DNA of 64,000 bases, taken from Streptomyces gilvus. GTDB taxonomy: Bacteria > Actinomycetota > Actinomycetes > Streptomycetales > Streptomycetaceae. Below are positions 25,675 to 33,453 of this stretch, in pieces; position 1 is the first letter of the stretch, and every line of letters starts with the position of its first letter. A program made the position numbers and the translations under genes. Below the pieces are notes generated by a model, which was not told where the DNA came from, did not search any database, and saw only the letters and a list, made by a program, of their open reading frames with translations. The DNA lies in assembly GCF_022513565.1 (NCBI RefSeq), contig NZ_JAKWBE010000022.1, forward strand, positions 81,331 through 145,330. The letters run 5' to 3'.

Positions 25675-26523
25675 GTGTTGACCCAGACCACCTCCCGAGT
25701 GCTCGAACCGAGCGACCTGGACGCCGCGCTCGCGGTCCTCGACCGCGAGCCGGTCGCGAACGCCTTCGTGACGTCCCGCGTCCAGGTCGCCGGCCTCGAC
25801 CCGTGGCGGCTGGGCGGCGAGATGTGGGGCTTCTACGAGGACGGCATGCTGACGTCCCTCTGCTACGCCGGCGCCAACCTGGTCCCCATCTGCGCCACCC
25901 CGCGCGCCGTGCGCTCCTTCGCCGACCGCGCCCGCCGGGCCGGCCGCCGCTGCTCCTCCATCGTCGGCCCCGCCGAGGCCACCACCCAGCTGTGGCGGCT
26001 GCTCGAACCCAGCTGGGGCCCCGCCCGCGAGGTCCGCGCCCACCAGCCGCTCATGGTCGCCGACCGCATGCCCGCCGGCATCGCCCCCGATCCGTACGTC
26101 CGCCGCATCCGCAAGGACGAGATGGAGACGATCATGCCGGCGTGCGTGGCGATGTTCACCGAGGAGGTCGGCGTCTCCCCGCTGGCCGGCGACGGCGGTC
26201 TGCTCTACCAGGCCCGGGTCGCCGAACTCGTCGGCTCCGGCCGCTCCTTCGCCCGCCTCGACGAGCACGGCAAGGTCGTCTTCAAGGCCGAGATCGGCGC
26301 GGCGACCCCCCAGGCCTGCCAGATACAGGGCGTCTGGGTGGCCCCCGAGTACCGGGGCAGGGGCCTGGCAGCTCCGGGCATGGCGGCGGTCCTGCGGTAC
26401 GCCCTGGCCGACGTGGCGCCAGTGGTGAGCCTGTATGTCAACGACTTCAACACCCCGGCGCGGCGGACCTACCTGAAGGTGGGGTTCCAGGAGGTCGGCG
26501 CTTTCACCAGCGTTCTCTTCTAG
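25675..26523 (+). CDS. GNAT acetyltransferase with N-terminal DUF4081
   Basis: A 282-residue protein. The first ~125 residues are a DUF4081-type domain (NAFVTSRVQVAGLDPWRLGG), and the C-terminal ~130 residues a GNAT fold with the acetyl-CoA loop motif VWVAPEYRGRGLAAPGMAAV. I recall a mycobacterial homologue in a similar location near ispG. The GTG at 25675 has GAGG 8-11 nt upstream. Acceptor substrate unknown. Its place behind the accessory insert suggests the insert separated it from ispG. Confidence 0.88.
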   Translation: MLTQTTSRVLEPSDLDAALAVLDREPVANAFVTSRVQVAGLDPWRLGGEMWGFYEDGMLTSLCYAGANLVPICATPRAVRSFADRARRAGRRCSSIVGPAEATTQLWRLLEPSWGPAREVRAHQPLMVADRMPAGIAPDPYVRRIRKDEMETIMPACVAMFTEEVGVSPLAGDGGLLYQARVAELVGSGRSFARLDEHGKVVFKAEIGAATPQACQIQGVWVAPEYRGRGLAAPGMAAVLRYALADVAPVVSLYVNDFNTPARRTYLKVGFQEVGAFTSVLF

Positions 26524-26577
26524 TCGCTGTTCACGGTGCTGTTCTGAGGCTCGTGGGCGACCTGTAGTCTCCCCCGC

Positions 26578-27108
26578 ATGGACCTCGTCATCGGCCCCCT
26601 CGACCTCCCCGCCCACGTAGACGAGGCTCTCGCCGTCCAGGCCGTCGCCTTCGGCCTCGGCGCGGACGAGGTGGCCGTCCGCCGGCAGATCGTCCTGCGC
26701 CACATGACCTACCCCGGAGCCCGAGCCCTCGGCGCCACCACCGGCGGTCGGCTCGTCGGGTTCGTGTACGGCATGCCGAACGACCGCACCCACTGGTGGT
26801 CGACCGTCGTCGAGCCCTACCTCCGCGCCCAGGGCCACGACGCCTGGCTCGACGACTCCTTCGTGATCACCGAGCTGCACGTCCACCCCCACTACCAGAA
26901 CCGCGGCATCGGCCGCTCCCTGATCACCACCATCACCGACGGCGCCGCCGAACCCCGCTCGATCCTGTCCGCGATCGACACCGACAGCCCGGCCCGAGGC
27001 CTCTACCACTCCCTCGGCTACGAGGACCTGGCCCGCCGCGTCCTGTTCCCCAGCGCCCCGAAGCCGTACGCCGTGATGGGCGCCCCGCTCCCACTGCGCC
27101 GCCGCTGA
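26578..27108 (+). CDS. GNAT family N-acetyltransferase
   Basis: A 176-residue single-domain GNAT enzyme. The acetyl-CoA binding region ITELHVHPHYQNRGIGRSLI contains the Q/RxxGxG/A loop. No signal or membrane segment. It lies 54 bp behind the DUF4081 acetyltransferase on the same strand and 73 bp before proS, so it is probably part of that transcription unit. The acceptor is unknown. Confidence 0.88.
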   Translation: MDLVIGPLDLPAHVDEALAVQAVAFGLGADEVAVRRQIVLRHMTYPGARALGATTGGRLVGFVYGMPNDRTHWWSTVVEPYLRAQGHDAWLDDSFVITELHVHPHYQNRGIGRSLITTITDGAAEPRSILSAIDTDSPARGLYHSLGYEDLARRVLFPSAPKPYAVMGAPLPLRRR

Positions 27109-27181
27109 CGGATTTCCACCGGCACAGCCACCCCGGCTAACCTCCTAGCCATCACCCTTTCCCGGCAGGAGTACGAGAACC

Positions 27182-28885
27182 ATGGCCAACGCACCGGTCC
27201 AGCGCATGTCCCAGTTGATGGCGAAGACGCTGCGCGACGACCCGGCGGACGCCGAGGTCCTCAGCCACAAGCTGCTCGTCCGCGCCGGCTACGTCCGCCG
27301 CACCGCGGCCGGCATCTGGAGCTGGCTGCCGCTCGGCAAGAAGGTGCTGGCCAACGTCGAGCGCGTCGTCCGTGAGGAGATGGACGCGATCGGCGCCCAG
27401 GAGGTCCTCCTGCCCGCCCTGCTGCCCCGGGAGCCCTACGACGCCACCGGCCGCTGGGACGAGTACGGCCAGGAGCTGTTCCGCCTCAAGGACCGCAAGG
27501 GCGGCGACTACCTCCTCGGCCCGACCCACGAGGAGATCTTCACCCTGCTGGTGAAGGACCAGGCGTCCTCCTACAAGGACCTGCCGGTCATCCTCTACCA
27601 GATCCAGCACAAGTACCGCGACGAGGCCCGCCCCCGGGCCGGCATCCTGCGCGGCCGTGAGTTCCTGATGAAGGACTCCTACTCCTTCGACACCGAGGAC
27701 GAGGGCCTCGCCCAGTCCTACGCCCTGCACCGCCAGGCCTACCAGCGGATCTTCGAGCGCCTCGGCCTCGACTACCGCATCTGCGCCGCCACCGCCGGCG
27801 CGATGGGCGGCTCCAAGTCCGAGGAGTTCCTCGCCCCGGCCGGCGCCGGCGAGGACACCTTCGCCGACTGCCCCAACTGCGACTTCGCCGCCAACACCGA
27901 GGCGATCACCTACGAGCTGCAGCCGGTGGACGCCGACGGCGTGCCCGCGCTCGAGGAGATCCCCACCCCGGACACCCCGACCATCGAGACCCTCGCCGCC
28001 CACCTCGGCGTCGAGGCCTCCGCCACCCTCAAGAACCTCCTGGTCAAGGTCGACGGCGAGATCGTCGCCGTCGGTGTCCCCGGCGACCGCGAGGTCGACA
28101 TGGACAAGGTCGAGGCGCACTTCGCCCCGGCGGTCGTCGAGATGGTGACCGAGGCCGACTTCGCCGGCCGCCCGGACCTGGTCCGCGGCTACGTCGGCCC
28201 GCAGGGCCGCGGCGAGAAGGTCAGGTACATCGCCGACCCGCGTGTGGCCCCCGGCACGGCCTGGATCACCGGCGCCAACAAGGAGCACACGCACGCCAGG
28301 AACGTCGTCGCGGGCCGTGACTTCGAGGTCGACCAGTACGTCGACGTCGTGGTCGTCCAGGAGGGCGACCCGTGCCCCCGGTGCGGCACCGGCCTCAAGC
28401 TGGACCGCGCCATCGAGATCGGCCACATCTTCCAGCTCGGCCGCAAGTACGCCGACGCCCTCAAGCTCGACGTCCTCGGCCAGAACGGCAAGCCGGTCCG
28501 CGTGACCATGGGCTCCTACGGCATCGGCGTCTCCCGCGCCGTCGCCGCGCTCGCCGAGCAGACCGCCGACGACAAGGGCCTGGTGTGGCCGAAGGAGGTC
28601 GCGCCCGCCGACGTCCACGTCGTCGCCGCCGGCAAGGCCCTGCAGACCGAACTGGCCCTGGAGGTCTCCGAGAAGCTGCGCGCCGCGGGCCTGCGCGTCC
28701 TCGTCGACGACCGCGCCGGCGTCTCCCCGGGTGTGAAGTTCACCGACGCCGAGCTCATCGGCGTACCGCAGATCCTGGTCGCCGGCCGCCGCTCCGCCGA
28801 GGGCGTCCTGGAGCTCAAGGACCGCAAAACCGGTGAGCGCGAGGAGCTGACGGTGGACGAGGCGATCGCCCGCCTCACCGCGTAA
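27182..28885 (+). CDS. proS: Prolyl-tRNA synthetase, bacterial type with editing domain
   Basis: A 567-residue class II aminoacyl-tRNA synthetase charging tRNA-Pro. Motif 1 lies around residues 35-80, motif 2 near YRDEARPRAGILRGREFLMKD, and motif 3 near GSYGIGVSRAVAA. Between motifs 2 and 3 is the INS editing domain (from about 225 to 395), which clears Ala-tRNA-Pro. The anticodon-binding domain is C-terminal. AGGAG lies 9 nt before the ATG. Length is normal for the bacterial form. Confidence 0.96.
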   Translation: MANAPVQRMSQLMAKTLRDDPADAEVLSHKLLVRAGYVRRTAAGIWSWLPLGKKVLANVERVVREEMDAIGAQEVLLPALLPREPYDATGRWDEYGQELFRLKDRKGGDYLLGPTHEEIFTLLVKDQASSYKDLPVILYQIQHKYRDEARPRAGILRGREFLMKDSYSFDTEDEGLAQSYALHRQAYQRIFERLGLDYRICAATAGAMGGSKSEEFLAPAGAGEDTFADCPNCDFAANTEAITYELQPVDADGVPALEEIPTPDTPTIETLAAHLGVEASATLKNLLVKVDGEIVAVGVPGDREVDMDKVEAHFAPAVVEMVTEADFAGRPDLVRGYVGPQGRGEKVRYIADPRVAPGTAWITGANKEHTHARNVVAGRDFEVDQYVDVVVVQEGDPCPRCGTGLKLDRAIEIGHIFQLGRKYADALKLDVLGQNGKPVRVTMGSYGIGVSRAVAALAEQTADDKGLVWPKEVAPADVHVVAAGKALQTELALEVSEKLRAAGLRVLVDDRAGVSPGVKFTDAELIGVPQILVAGRRSAEGVLELKDRKTGEREELTVDEAIARLTA

Positions 28886-28892
28886 AGGAACA

Positions 28893-28910
28893 CCTCAGAA
28901 ACCTCTGAGG
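28893..28910 (+). terminator. Short hairpin after proS
   Basis: CCTCAGA pairs with TCTGAGG around a 4-nt loop, 8 bp after the proS stop. The 7-bp stem without a U-run gives only a modest terminator candidate. Confidence 0.4.
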
Positions 28911-28993
28911 GCACCCGAAGGTGCCGCACAGCATTCTCAGAGGGTCGTACCCGACCGTAGTGCGTGACAGAACGTCACCAGGGAGGGAACGAC

Positions 28994-29413
28994 ATGACCG
29001 GCAGGGAACGAGGTGCTCTCGCCGCGGTCCGCAGAGGAACCCGGCGCACCGCGGCGACAGCGGCGGCCGTCACAGTGGCGGCCGCCGCCGGAATGTTCGC
29101 GCTGATCGGCACGATGCACACGGACACCAGCGCGGTGTCGTCGACGACGACCAGCAGTGATGGGTCGAGCGGCAGCACCGGGTCCAGCGGTAGCACCGGG
29201 TCGAGCAGCAGCACCGGGACAAGCGGCAGCACCGCGTCGAGCGGCAGTACGGAGTCGGGCAGCAGCGACAGCGGCGGTACGAGCTCGTCCTCGTCGTCGA
29301 GCGACACGTCGTCCTCCGACACCTCCTCCTCCGACACCTCCTCTTCGGCCTCCGGTGGCTTGACGTCCTCCAACGGCAGCGGCTCCACCGACTCCACCTC
29401 GGGGGCGTCATGA
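28994..29413 (+). CDS. Ser/Thr/Gly-rich single-pass membrane protein of a redox operon
   Basis: A 139-residue protein with one N-terminal membrane segment or signal anchor (about 20-42) followed by ~95 residues that are almost only Ser, Gly, Thr and Asp. It contains imperfect tandem GSSGST repeats and three DTSSS repeats. The C-terminus is DSTSGAS, which fits the D-x-x-[ST]-G-A-[ST] core of ApbE flavinylation sites, though low complexity makes chance likely. No FMN-bind domain is present. GGAGGGAACGAC precedes the ATG at 28994, and the stop overlaps apbE by ATGA. I do not recognise the family; an anchor or acceptor for the downstream flavin machinery is possible. Confidence 0.7.
   Translation: MTGRERGALAAVRRGTRRTAATAAAVTVAAAAGMFALIGTMHTDTSAVSSTTTSSDGSSGSTGSSGSTGSSSSTGTSGSTASSGSTESGSSDSGGTSSSSSSSDTSSSDTSSSDTSSSASGGLTSSNGSGSTDSTSGAS
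29159..29255 (+). repeat. Imperfect 18-bp tandem repeat inside the Ser-rich gene
   Basis: About five degenerate copies of an 18-bp unit like GGGTCGAGCGGCAGCACC, each encoding GSSGST or a close variant. Such coding repeats can change copy number by slippage and so alter linker length. Confidence 0.7.
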
Positions 29414-30408
29414 GCGCGCCGGCCGAGCCCCGCACCACGGCCGCCGTCGAGTGGCGTGCCCTGGGCACCACGGTCCGCCTGGTCGTCACCGACCCGGCCC
29501 TGCTGGACGCCTGCAACCTGCTGCTCGCCCGGCACCTCGCCGAGGTCGACGCGGCCTGCAGCCGCTTCCGTACCGACTCCGAACTGGCCGCCCTCGACGA
29601 CAGCGCGGGCCGCCCGGTCCGGGTCAGCCCGCTGCTCGCCGAGGCCCTCGCGGTAGCCCTCCACGCGGCGGAGACGACCGACGGCGCCGTGGACCCCACG
29701 GTCGGCTCGGCGATGGACGCCATCGGCTACGACCGCGACTTCACACTGGTCCAGGAGGACGACCGCCCGGTCCGGCTCACCGTGAAGCGCGCCCCCGGCT
29801 GGCGCACGGTCCACCTCGACCGCGCCACCAACACGGTCACCGTCCCGGCAGGCGTCCGCCTCGACCTCGGCGCCACGGCGAAGGCCTGGGCCGCCGACAA
29901 GGCCGCCGCGCTGCTCGCGCGGACGGCCGGCTGCGGAGTCCTGGTGAGCCTCGGCGGCGACACCGCCGTCGCGGGCGAGCCCCCGGCCGACGGCTGGCAG
30001 ATCCGCGTCCAGGACATCACCGGCCCGGTCGAGGAGACACCGCCCCAGGGGCCGTACGACCTGGTCGGCCTGCACAGCGGGGGTCTCGCCACCTCGGGCA
30101 CGGCCGCCCGCACCTGGCGCCGCGGCGACGAGTCCCTCCACCACATCATCGACCCGCACACCGGTCTCCCGGCCCGCACCCCATGGCGTACGGTCACGGC
30201 AGCGGCCCCTACCTGCGCCGAAGCCAACGCGGCGACGACAGCGGCCCTGGTGAAGGGGGCGGGCGCGGAGCGCTGGCTGAGAAGGACGGGATTGCCGGCG
30301 CGTTTGGTGAGCCAGGACGGCCGGGTCACAACAACTCCGGGCTGGCCGACCGACCTCAGGGGCGCGGGGCACTGCGCCACCAGCTCCCGCAGGCGGTCAG
30401 CCGCATGA
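29410..30408 (+). CDS. apbE: FAD:protein FMN transferase
   Basis: A 332-residue ApbE-family enzyme that transfers FMN from FAD to a Thr/Ser of a partner protein, using Mg. Recognisable are VEWRALGTTVRLVV, the DGAVDPTVGSAMDAIGYD region, LDLGATAKAWAADKAAALL, VSLGGDTAVAGE and the late HHIIDPHTGLPA motif. There is no evident signal peptide, which is notable because ApbE substrates usually lie outside the membrane. The last ~17 residues appear to be encoded by a dispersed Streptomyces repeat. Start and stop both overlap neighbours by ATGA, so it is tightly coupled in the redox operon. Confidence 0.93.
   Translation: MSAPAEPRTTAAVEWRALGTTVRLVVTDPALLDACNLLLARHLAEVDAACSRFRTDSELAALDDSAGRPVRVSPLLAEALAVALHAAETTDGAVDPTVGSAMDAIGYDRDFTLVQEDDRPVRLTVKRAPGWRTVHLDRATNTVTVPAGVRLDLGATAKAWAADKAAALLARTAGCGVLVSLGGDTAVAGEPPADGWQIRVQDITGPVEETPPQGPYDLVGLHSGGLATSGTAARTWRRGDESLHHIIDPHTGLPARTPWRTVTAAAPTCAEANAATTAALVKGAGAERWLRRTGLPARLVSQDGRVTTTPGWPTDLRGAGHCATSSRRRSAA
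30356..30404 (+). repeat. Dispersed repeat variant embedded in the 3' end of apbE
   Basis: TCAGGGGCGCGGGGC at the start is identical to the first bases of the dispersed repeat at 32408, then diverges into ACTGCGCCACCAGCTCCCGC, a second form of the element that I recall from Streptomyces intergenic regions. Here it lies inside the reading frame and supplies the ApbE C-terminus. Confidence 0.5.
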
Positions 30409-30986
30409 CATCCGAAACCCTCTGGTACGCGAACCGAGCCACGGGTGCCATCAGCCTCATCCTGTTCACCGTCGTAGTCCTCCTGGGAATCGCGGTGCGA
30501 CTGAGAACCCGGCTCCCCGGCCTCCCCCGCTTCGGCACGGTCACCCTCCACCGCACCCTCTCCCTCTCCGCGACGGCCTTCCTGGCCCTGCACATCGCGC
30601 TCGCGGTCCTCGACAGCTACGTCGACATCACCCTCACCGACGTCCTGATCCCCTTCGTCTCCGACTACCAGCCCCTCTGGCTCGGCCTCGGCACGGTCGC
30701 CCTCGATCTGATGCTCGCCGTCCTGATCACCAGCCTCCTGCGCGAACGCGTCGGCCACCGCGCCTGGCGCGCCCTGCACTGGCTGGCCTACGCCTCCTGG
30801 CCGGTCGCCCTGATCCACGGCATCGGCATCGGCACGGACACCGGCACCGGCTGGATGACCTGGCTGACGATCTCCTGCGTGGCCGCGGTCGTCGCCGTCG
30901 GCGGCATCCGCCTGGCGCACTCCGTCCGCGCGGCTCGCCGTACCCCCGCAGCCCTTCTCCGCACGGCCGAAGGAGCCCGCTCATGA
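30405..30986 (+). CDS. Ferric-reductase-like transmembrane protein
   Basis: A 193-residue membrane protein with about five to six hydrophobic helices. Paired histidines within helices (TLHRTLSLSATAFLALHIAL and RALHWLAYASWPVALIHGIG) are spaced as heme ligands in ferric-reductase-like/cytochrome b domains, so it likely carries electrons across the membrane through heme. The ATG overlaps apbE, and its own stop overlaps the NuoF-like gene by ATGA. Its electron donor is presumably the NuoF-like protein/ferredoxin; the acceptor would be the expected flavinylated protein. Confidence 0.85.
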   Translation: MTSETLWYANRATGAISLILFTVVVLLGIAVRLRTRLPGLPRFGTVTLHRTLSLSATAFLALHIALAVLDSYVDITLTDVLIPFVSDYQPLWLGLGTVALDLMLAVLITSLLRERVGHRAWRALHWLAYASWPVALIHGIGIGTDTGTGWMTWLTISCVAAVVAVGGIRLAHSVRAARRTPAALLRTAEGARS

Positions 30987-32197
30987 CCATGACCCAGTCC
31001 GAACTCCACATGCCCCCGCGCCTGCTCGCACCCGGCGGCACCGCCGCCGACCTCGCCACGCACGGACAGCGCTACGGGCCGCTCTCGTACGGCGATCCGG
31101 CCGCGCTCCTCAGAACCGTCGCCGCGTCCGGGCTCACCGGCCGCGGGGGAGCGGCGTTCCCGGTGCACCGCAAGCTGACCGCGGTCGCCGAGGCCGCCCA
31201 CCGCACCGGCCGCGCTCCCGTCGTCGTCGCCAACGGCGCGGAGGGCGAGCCCGCGAGCCGCAAGGACAAGACCCTGCTCGCCCTGTCGCCGCACCTGGTC
31301 CTCGACGGCCTCCAGGTGGCGGCCCACGCGGTCGGGGCGGGGGAGGCCCACCTGGCGGTCGAGGAAGGCGTCTCCTACCTCGAATCGGCGATCGCGCACC
31401 GCGGGGACCCGGTCCCCGTCCGGGTCGTACGGCTCCCCAAGCGGTTCCTGTCCGGCCAGGCCTCGGCGCTCGCCCAGTTCGTCGGCGGAGCCGCCGCGCT
31501 GCCGTCGTACCAGAACCCGCCGGTCCGCGAACGCGGTGTGCGCCGGGCGCCGACCCTGGTCCAGAACGTCGAGACCCTGGCCCACCTGGCCATGATCGCC
31601 CGCTACGGCCCGGACTGGTTCCGCTCGGCGGGCACGCCCGGCCAACCCGGCAGCGCCCTCTGCACGGTTCATGTGTCGGGTCACCAACCCCGCGTGATCG
31701 AGGCCCCGTTCGGCACACCGCTGCATCGCATCGTCCCGCTGAACGGCATGTCCGCCGTCCTCCTCGGCGGTTACCACGGCACGTGGGTCCCGGCCGCGGA
31801 CGCAGCCCAACTCCGGCTGGACGCGACGACGATGGGCGCCGGAGTGCTGGCCACCCTCCCCACCGACCGCTGCGGCCTGACGGAAACCGCCCGGGTCCTG
31901 CGTTACCTGGCCCTCCAGTCGGCCGGCCAGTGCGGCCCCTGCCTCAACGGCCTGCCCCGCATCGCGGCGGCCTTCCAGACCCTGGCGACGCCCGGCCCCC
32001 AGGGCGCCACCCGCACCGACGTGTTCCGCTGGGCCGGTCTGGTCGAAGGCCGCGGCGCCTGCCACCACCCCGACGGCACGGTCCGCCTGGTCCACAGCGC
32101 CCTCACGACCTTCGCCACCGAACTCGACGCCCACGCAAGGGGTTTCTGCACCGCGACCAGCCCCACACCCCTGCTCCCCGTACCCCAGGAGACCTGA
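30983..32197 (+). CDS. NuoF-like NADH-binding flavin/iron-sulfur oxidoreductase subunit
   Basis: A 404-residue protein resembling the NuoF (complex I 51-kDa) family. Visible are the glycine-rich GLTGRGGAAFPVHRK for FMN/NADH, VVANGAEGEPASRKDKTL, TLVQNVETLAHL, a SLBB-type segment and the [4Fe-4S] binding region SAGQCGPCLNGL with the distant fourth Cys in GRGACHHPDG. It lacks the extra domains of complex I and is not near other nuo genes, so it probably supplies electrons from NAD(P)H to the ferric-reductase-like protein or ferredoxin. The ferredoxin gene follows after one base. Confidence 0.85.
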   Translation: MTMTQSELHMPPRLLAPGGTAADLATHGQRYGPLSYGDPAALLRTVAASGLTGRGGAAFPVHRKLTAVAEAAHRTGRAPVVVANGAEGEPASRKDKTLLALSPHLVLDGLQVAAHAVGAGEAHLAVEEGVSYLESAIAHRGDPVPVRVVRLPKRFLSGQASALAQFVGGAAALPSYQNPPVRERGVRRAPTLVQNVETLAHLAMIARYGPDWFRSAGTPGQPGSALCTVHVSGHQPRVIEAPFGTPLHRIVPLNGMSAVLLGGYHGTWVPAADAAQLRLDATTMGAGVLATLPTDRCGLTETARVLRYLALQSAGQCGPCLNGLPRIAAAFQTLATPGPQGATRTDVFRWAGLVEGRGACHHPDGTVRLVHSALTTFATELDAHARGFCTATSPTPLLPVPQET

Positions 32198-32198
32198 C

Positions 32199-32399
32199 AT
32201 GGACCAGCGCATCGACATCGACTGGACGTCCTGCCAGGCCCACGGCCTGTGCGCGGAACTCCTCCCGGAACACGTCACGTTGGACGAGTGGGGATACCCG
32301 CTCGTCGACGGCGGCCCCGTCCCGGCTCGCACCCTGAAACGGGCACGCAGAGCGGCGGCGGACTGCCCTGCCCTGGCCTTGAAACTAACGGCAAGGTGA
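32199..32399 (+). CDS. Small [3Fe-4S]-type ferredoxin
   Basis: A 66-residue ferredoxin of the short actinobacterial type that often partners cytochromes P450. Only three cysteines are present: Cys12, Cys18 (CQAHGLC) and Cys55 (DCP), the pattern of a [3Fe-4S] cluster. AGGAG is 7 nt before the ATG, and the gene is the last of the five-gene redox operon. Here it probably passes electrons between the NuoF-like subunit and the membrane protein; no P450 gene is nearby. Confidence 0.88.
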   Translation: MDQRIDIDWTSCQAHGLCAELLPEHVTLDEWGYPLVDGGPVPARTLKRARRAAADCPALALKLTAR

Positions 32400-32408
32400 G
32401 CGCCCCGT

Positions 32409-32480
32409 CAGGGGCGCGGGGCTGTATCGATGTGCGGCTCCGCCGCGTGGGCGCGATCAATCCCCACCGGACCCGCAGCG
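32409..32480 (+). repeat. Dispersed intergenic repeat, copy B
   Basis: Begins CAGGGGCGCGGGGCTGTATC and continues through GCGGCTCCGCCGC. It follows the ferredoxin stop by 10 bp and separates it from the convergent APH-like gene. The preceding bases make GCGCCCC-GTCA-GGGGCGC, a perfect hairpin (32400-32417) that may end the redox operon. Confidence 0.85.
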
Positions 32481-32490
32481 ACCCACAACC

Positions 32491-33426
32491 TCAAAGCCAC
32501 CCGGCAAACTCAAGCAACAGCTCCGCATCCTTCGCCCGCCCCACCCGAAGCGCCCGCACCCCCGACTCCACGGCCCGGAACAACGTCCACCCCCGCAACC
32601 GCTCCTGATCCACGTCCAACGACTCGGCCAACCGCTTGACCCGCCGCCGAGTGGTCGCCGCTCCCGAGGGCGAGGCGATCAGATCCTCCACCCGGTCCCG
32701 CACCAACCGCGCCAGGTCGAACGCGCTCTCCCCGATCACCGGATCCGGCCCCACGGCCAACCACGGCATCCGCTCCCCGGCCAGCACCTTGCTCTGTCGA
32801 AACGTCCCGTGCAGCAACCGGCCCTCAGGCGGCGCCCCCAAGAGTTCGGCCCGCGCACCCAGCGCCGCGTCGACCAGCCCGGCCACCTCGCCGAAGGCAC
32901 CCGCGCCGGCCCGCATCGCCTCCGCCTGCCGCCCCGTCCGCTCGGCGACCGTCTCGAAGGCGTGACCGGCGGGCGGCTCCACCCACAGCCGCCGCAAGGT
33001 CCCCGCCGCCTCCAACAGCGCCTTCGCCTCCGGCAGCGACCGCACGGAGACATCAGGATGCAGCCGCTCCAGCAGCAGCACACCGTCCTGCGTATCGACC
33101 TGCGCACGTTCCTGCGCACCGTCTGATGCCGCGTCCTCGACCAGCTGTACGGCCCCGAGCCCGCCCCAGTGGGACAGCGCCGCCCGTTCGGCCCCCGGCC
33201 GCGACCGCGGGGGCGCCAGTTTGAGCACGGCCGGGCTGCCGTCGGGGCGCCTGACCAGCACGACCAGGCTGCTGCGTCCCCCGGGAACCTGCACCCGCTC
33301 CACGGTCAACTCGCGTAGCGCGACGGCCCGTTCCGCCGCCTCGGGCAGCTTCTCCAGCCAGCCGTCACCGTCCGGTGCCGTCTCGCCGAGCGCCCGCACC
33401 AGACGCTGCGGGGGTTCGAAAGCCAT
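32491..33426 (-). CDS. Aminoglycoside/hydroxyurea phosphotransferase-like protein, probably catalytically dead
   Basis: A 311-residue protein with the APH(6)/hydroxyurea kinase-like fold: an ATP-anchoring AVLKLAPP with Lys69, LLLERLHPD as hinge, and a C-lobe. The catalytic loop, normally HGDLHxxN, reads LLHGTFRQSKVL (206-214), and the DxK/DFG-equivalent reads AVGPDPVIGESAFDLARL, so the general base Asp is replaced by Thr. I therefore expect little or no kinase activity and see no reason to call it a resistance gene. It is last in a minus-strand run behind the ferritin-like gene. Confidence 0.75.
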   Translation of the reverse strand: MAFEPPQRLVRALGETAPDGDGWLEKLPEAAERAVALRELTVERVQVPGGRSSLVVLVRRPDGSPAVLKLAPPRSRPGAERAALSHWGGLGAVQLVEDAASDGAQERAQVDTQDGVLLLERLHPDVSVRSLPEAKALLEAAGTLRRLWVEPPAGHAFETVAERTGRQAEAMRAGAGAFGEVAGLVDAALGARAELLGAPPEGRLLHGTFRQSKVLAGERMPWLAVGPDPVIGESAFDLARLVRDRVEDLIASPSGAATTRRRVKRLAESLDVDQERLRGWTLFRAVESGVRALRVGRAKDAELLLEFAGWL

Positions 33427-33453
33427 ACCCGAGTCGTTCCCTTCCCGTGCCGG

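Noticed and set aside
32491..33426. Antibiotic resistance gene
   Set aside because: Although APH-like, the catalytic Asp is replaced and the gene sits in a core-genome context, so a resistance call is not supported.
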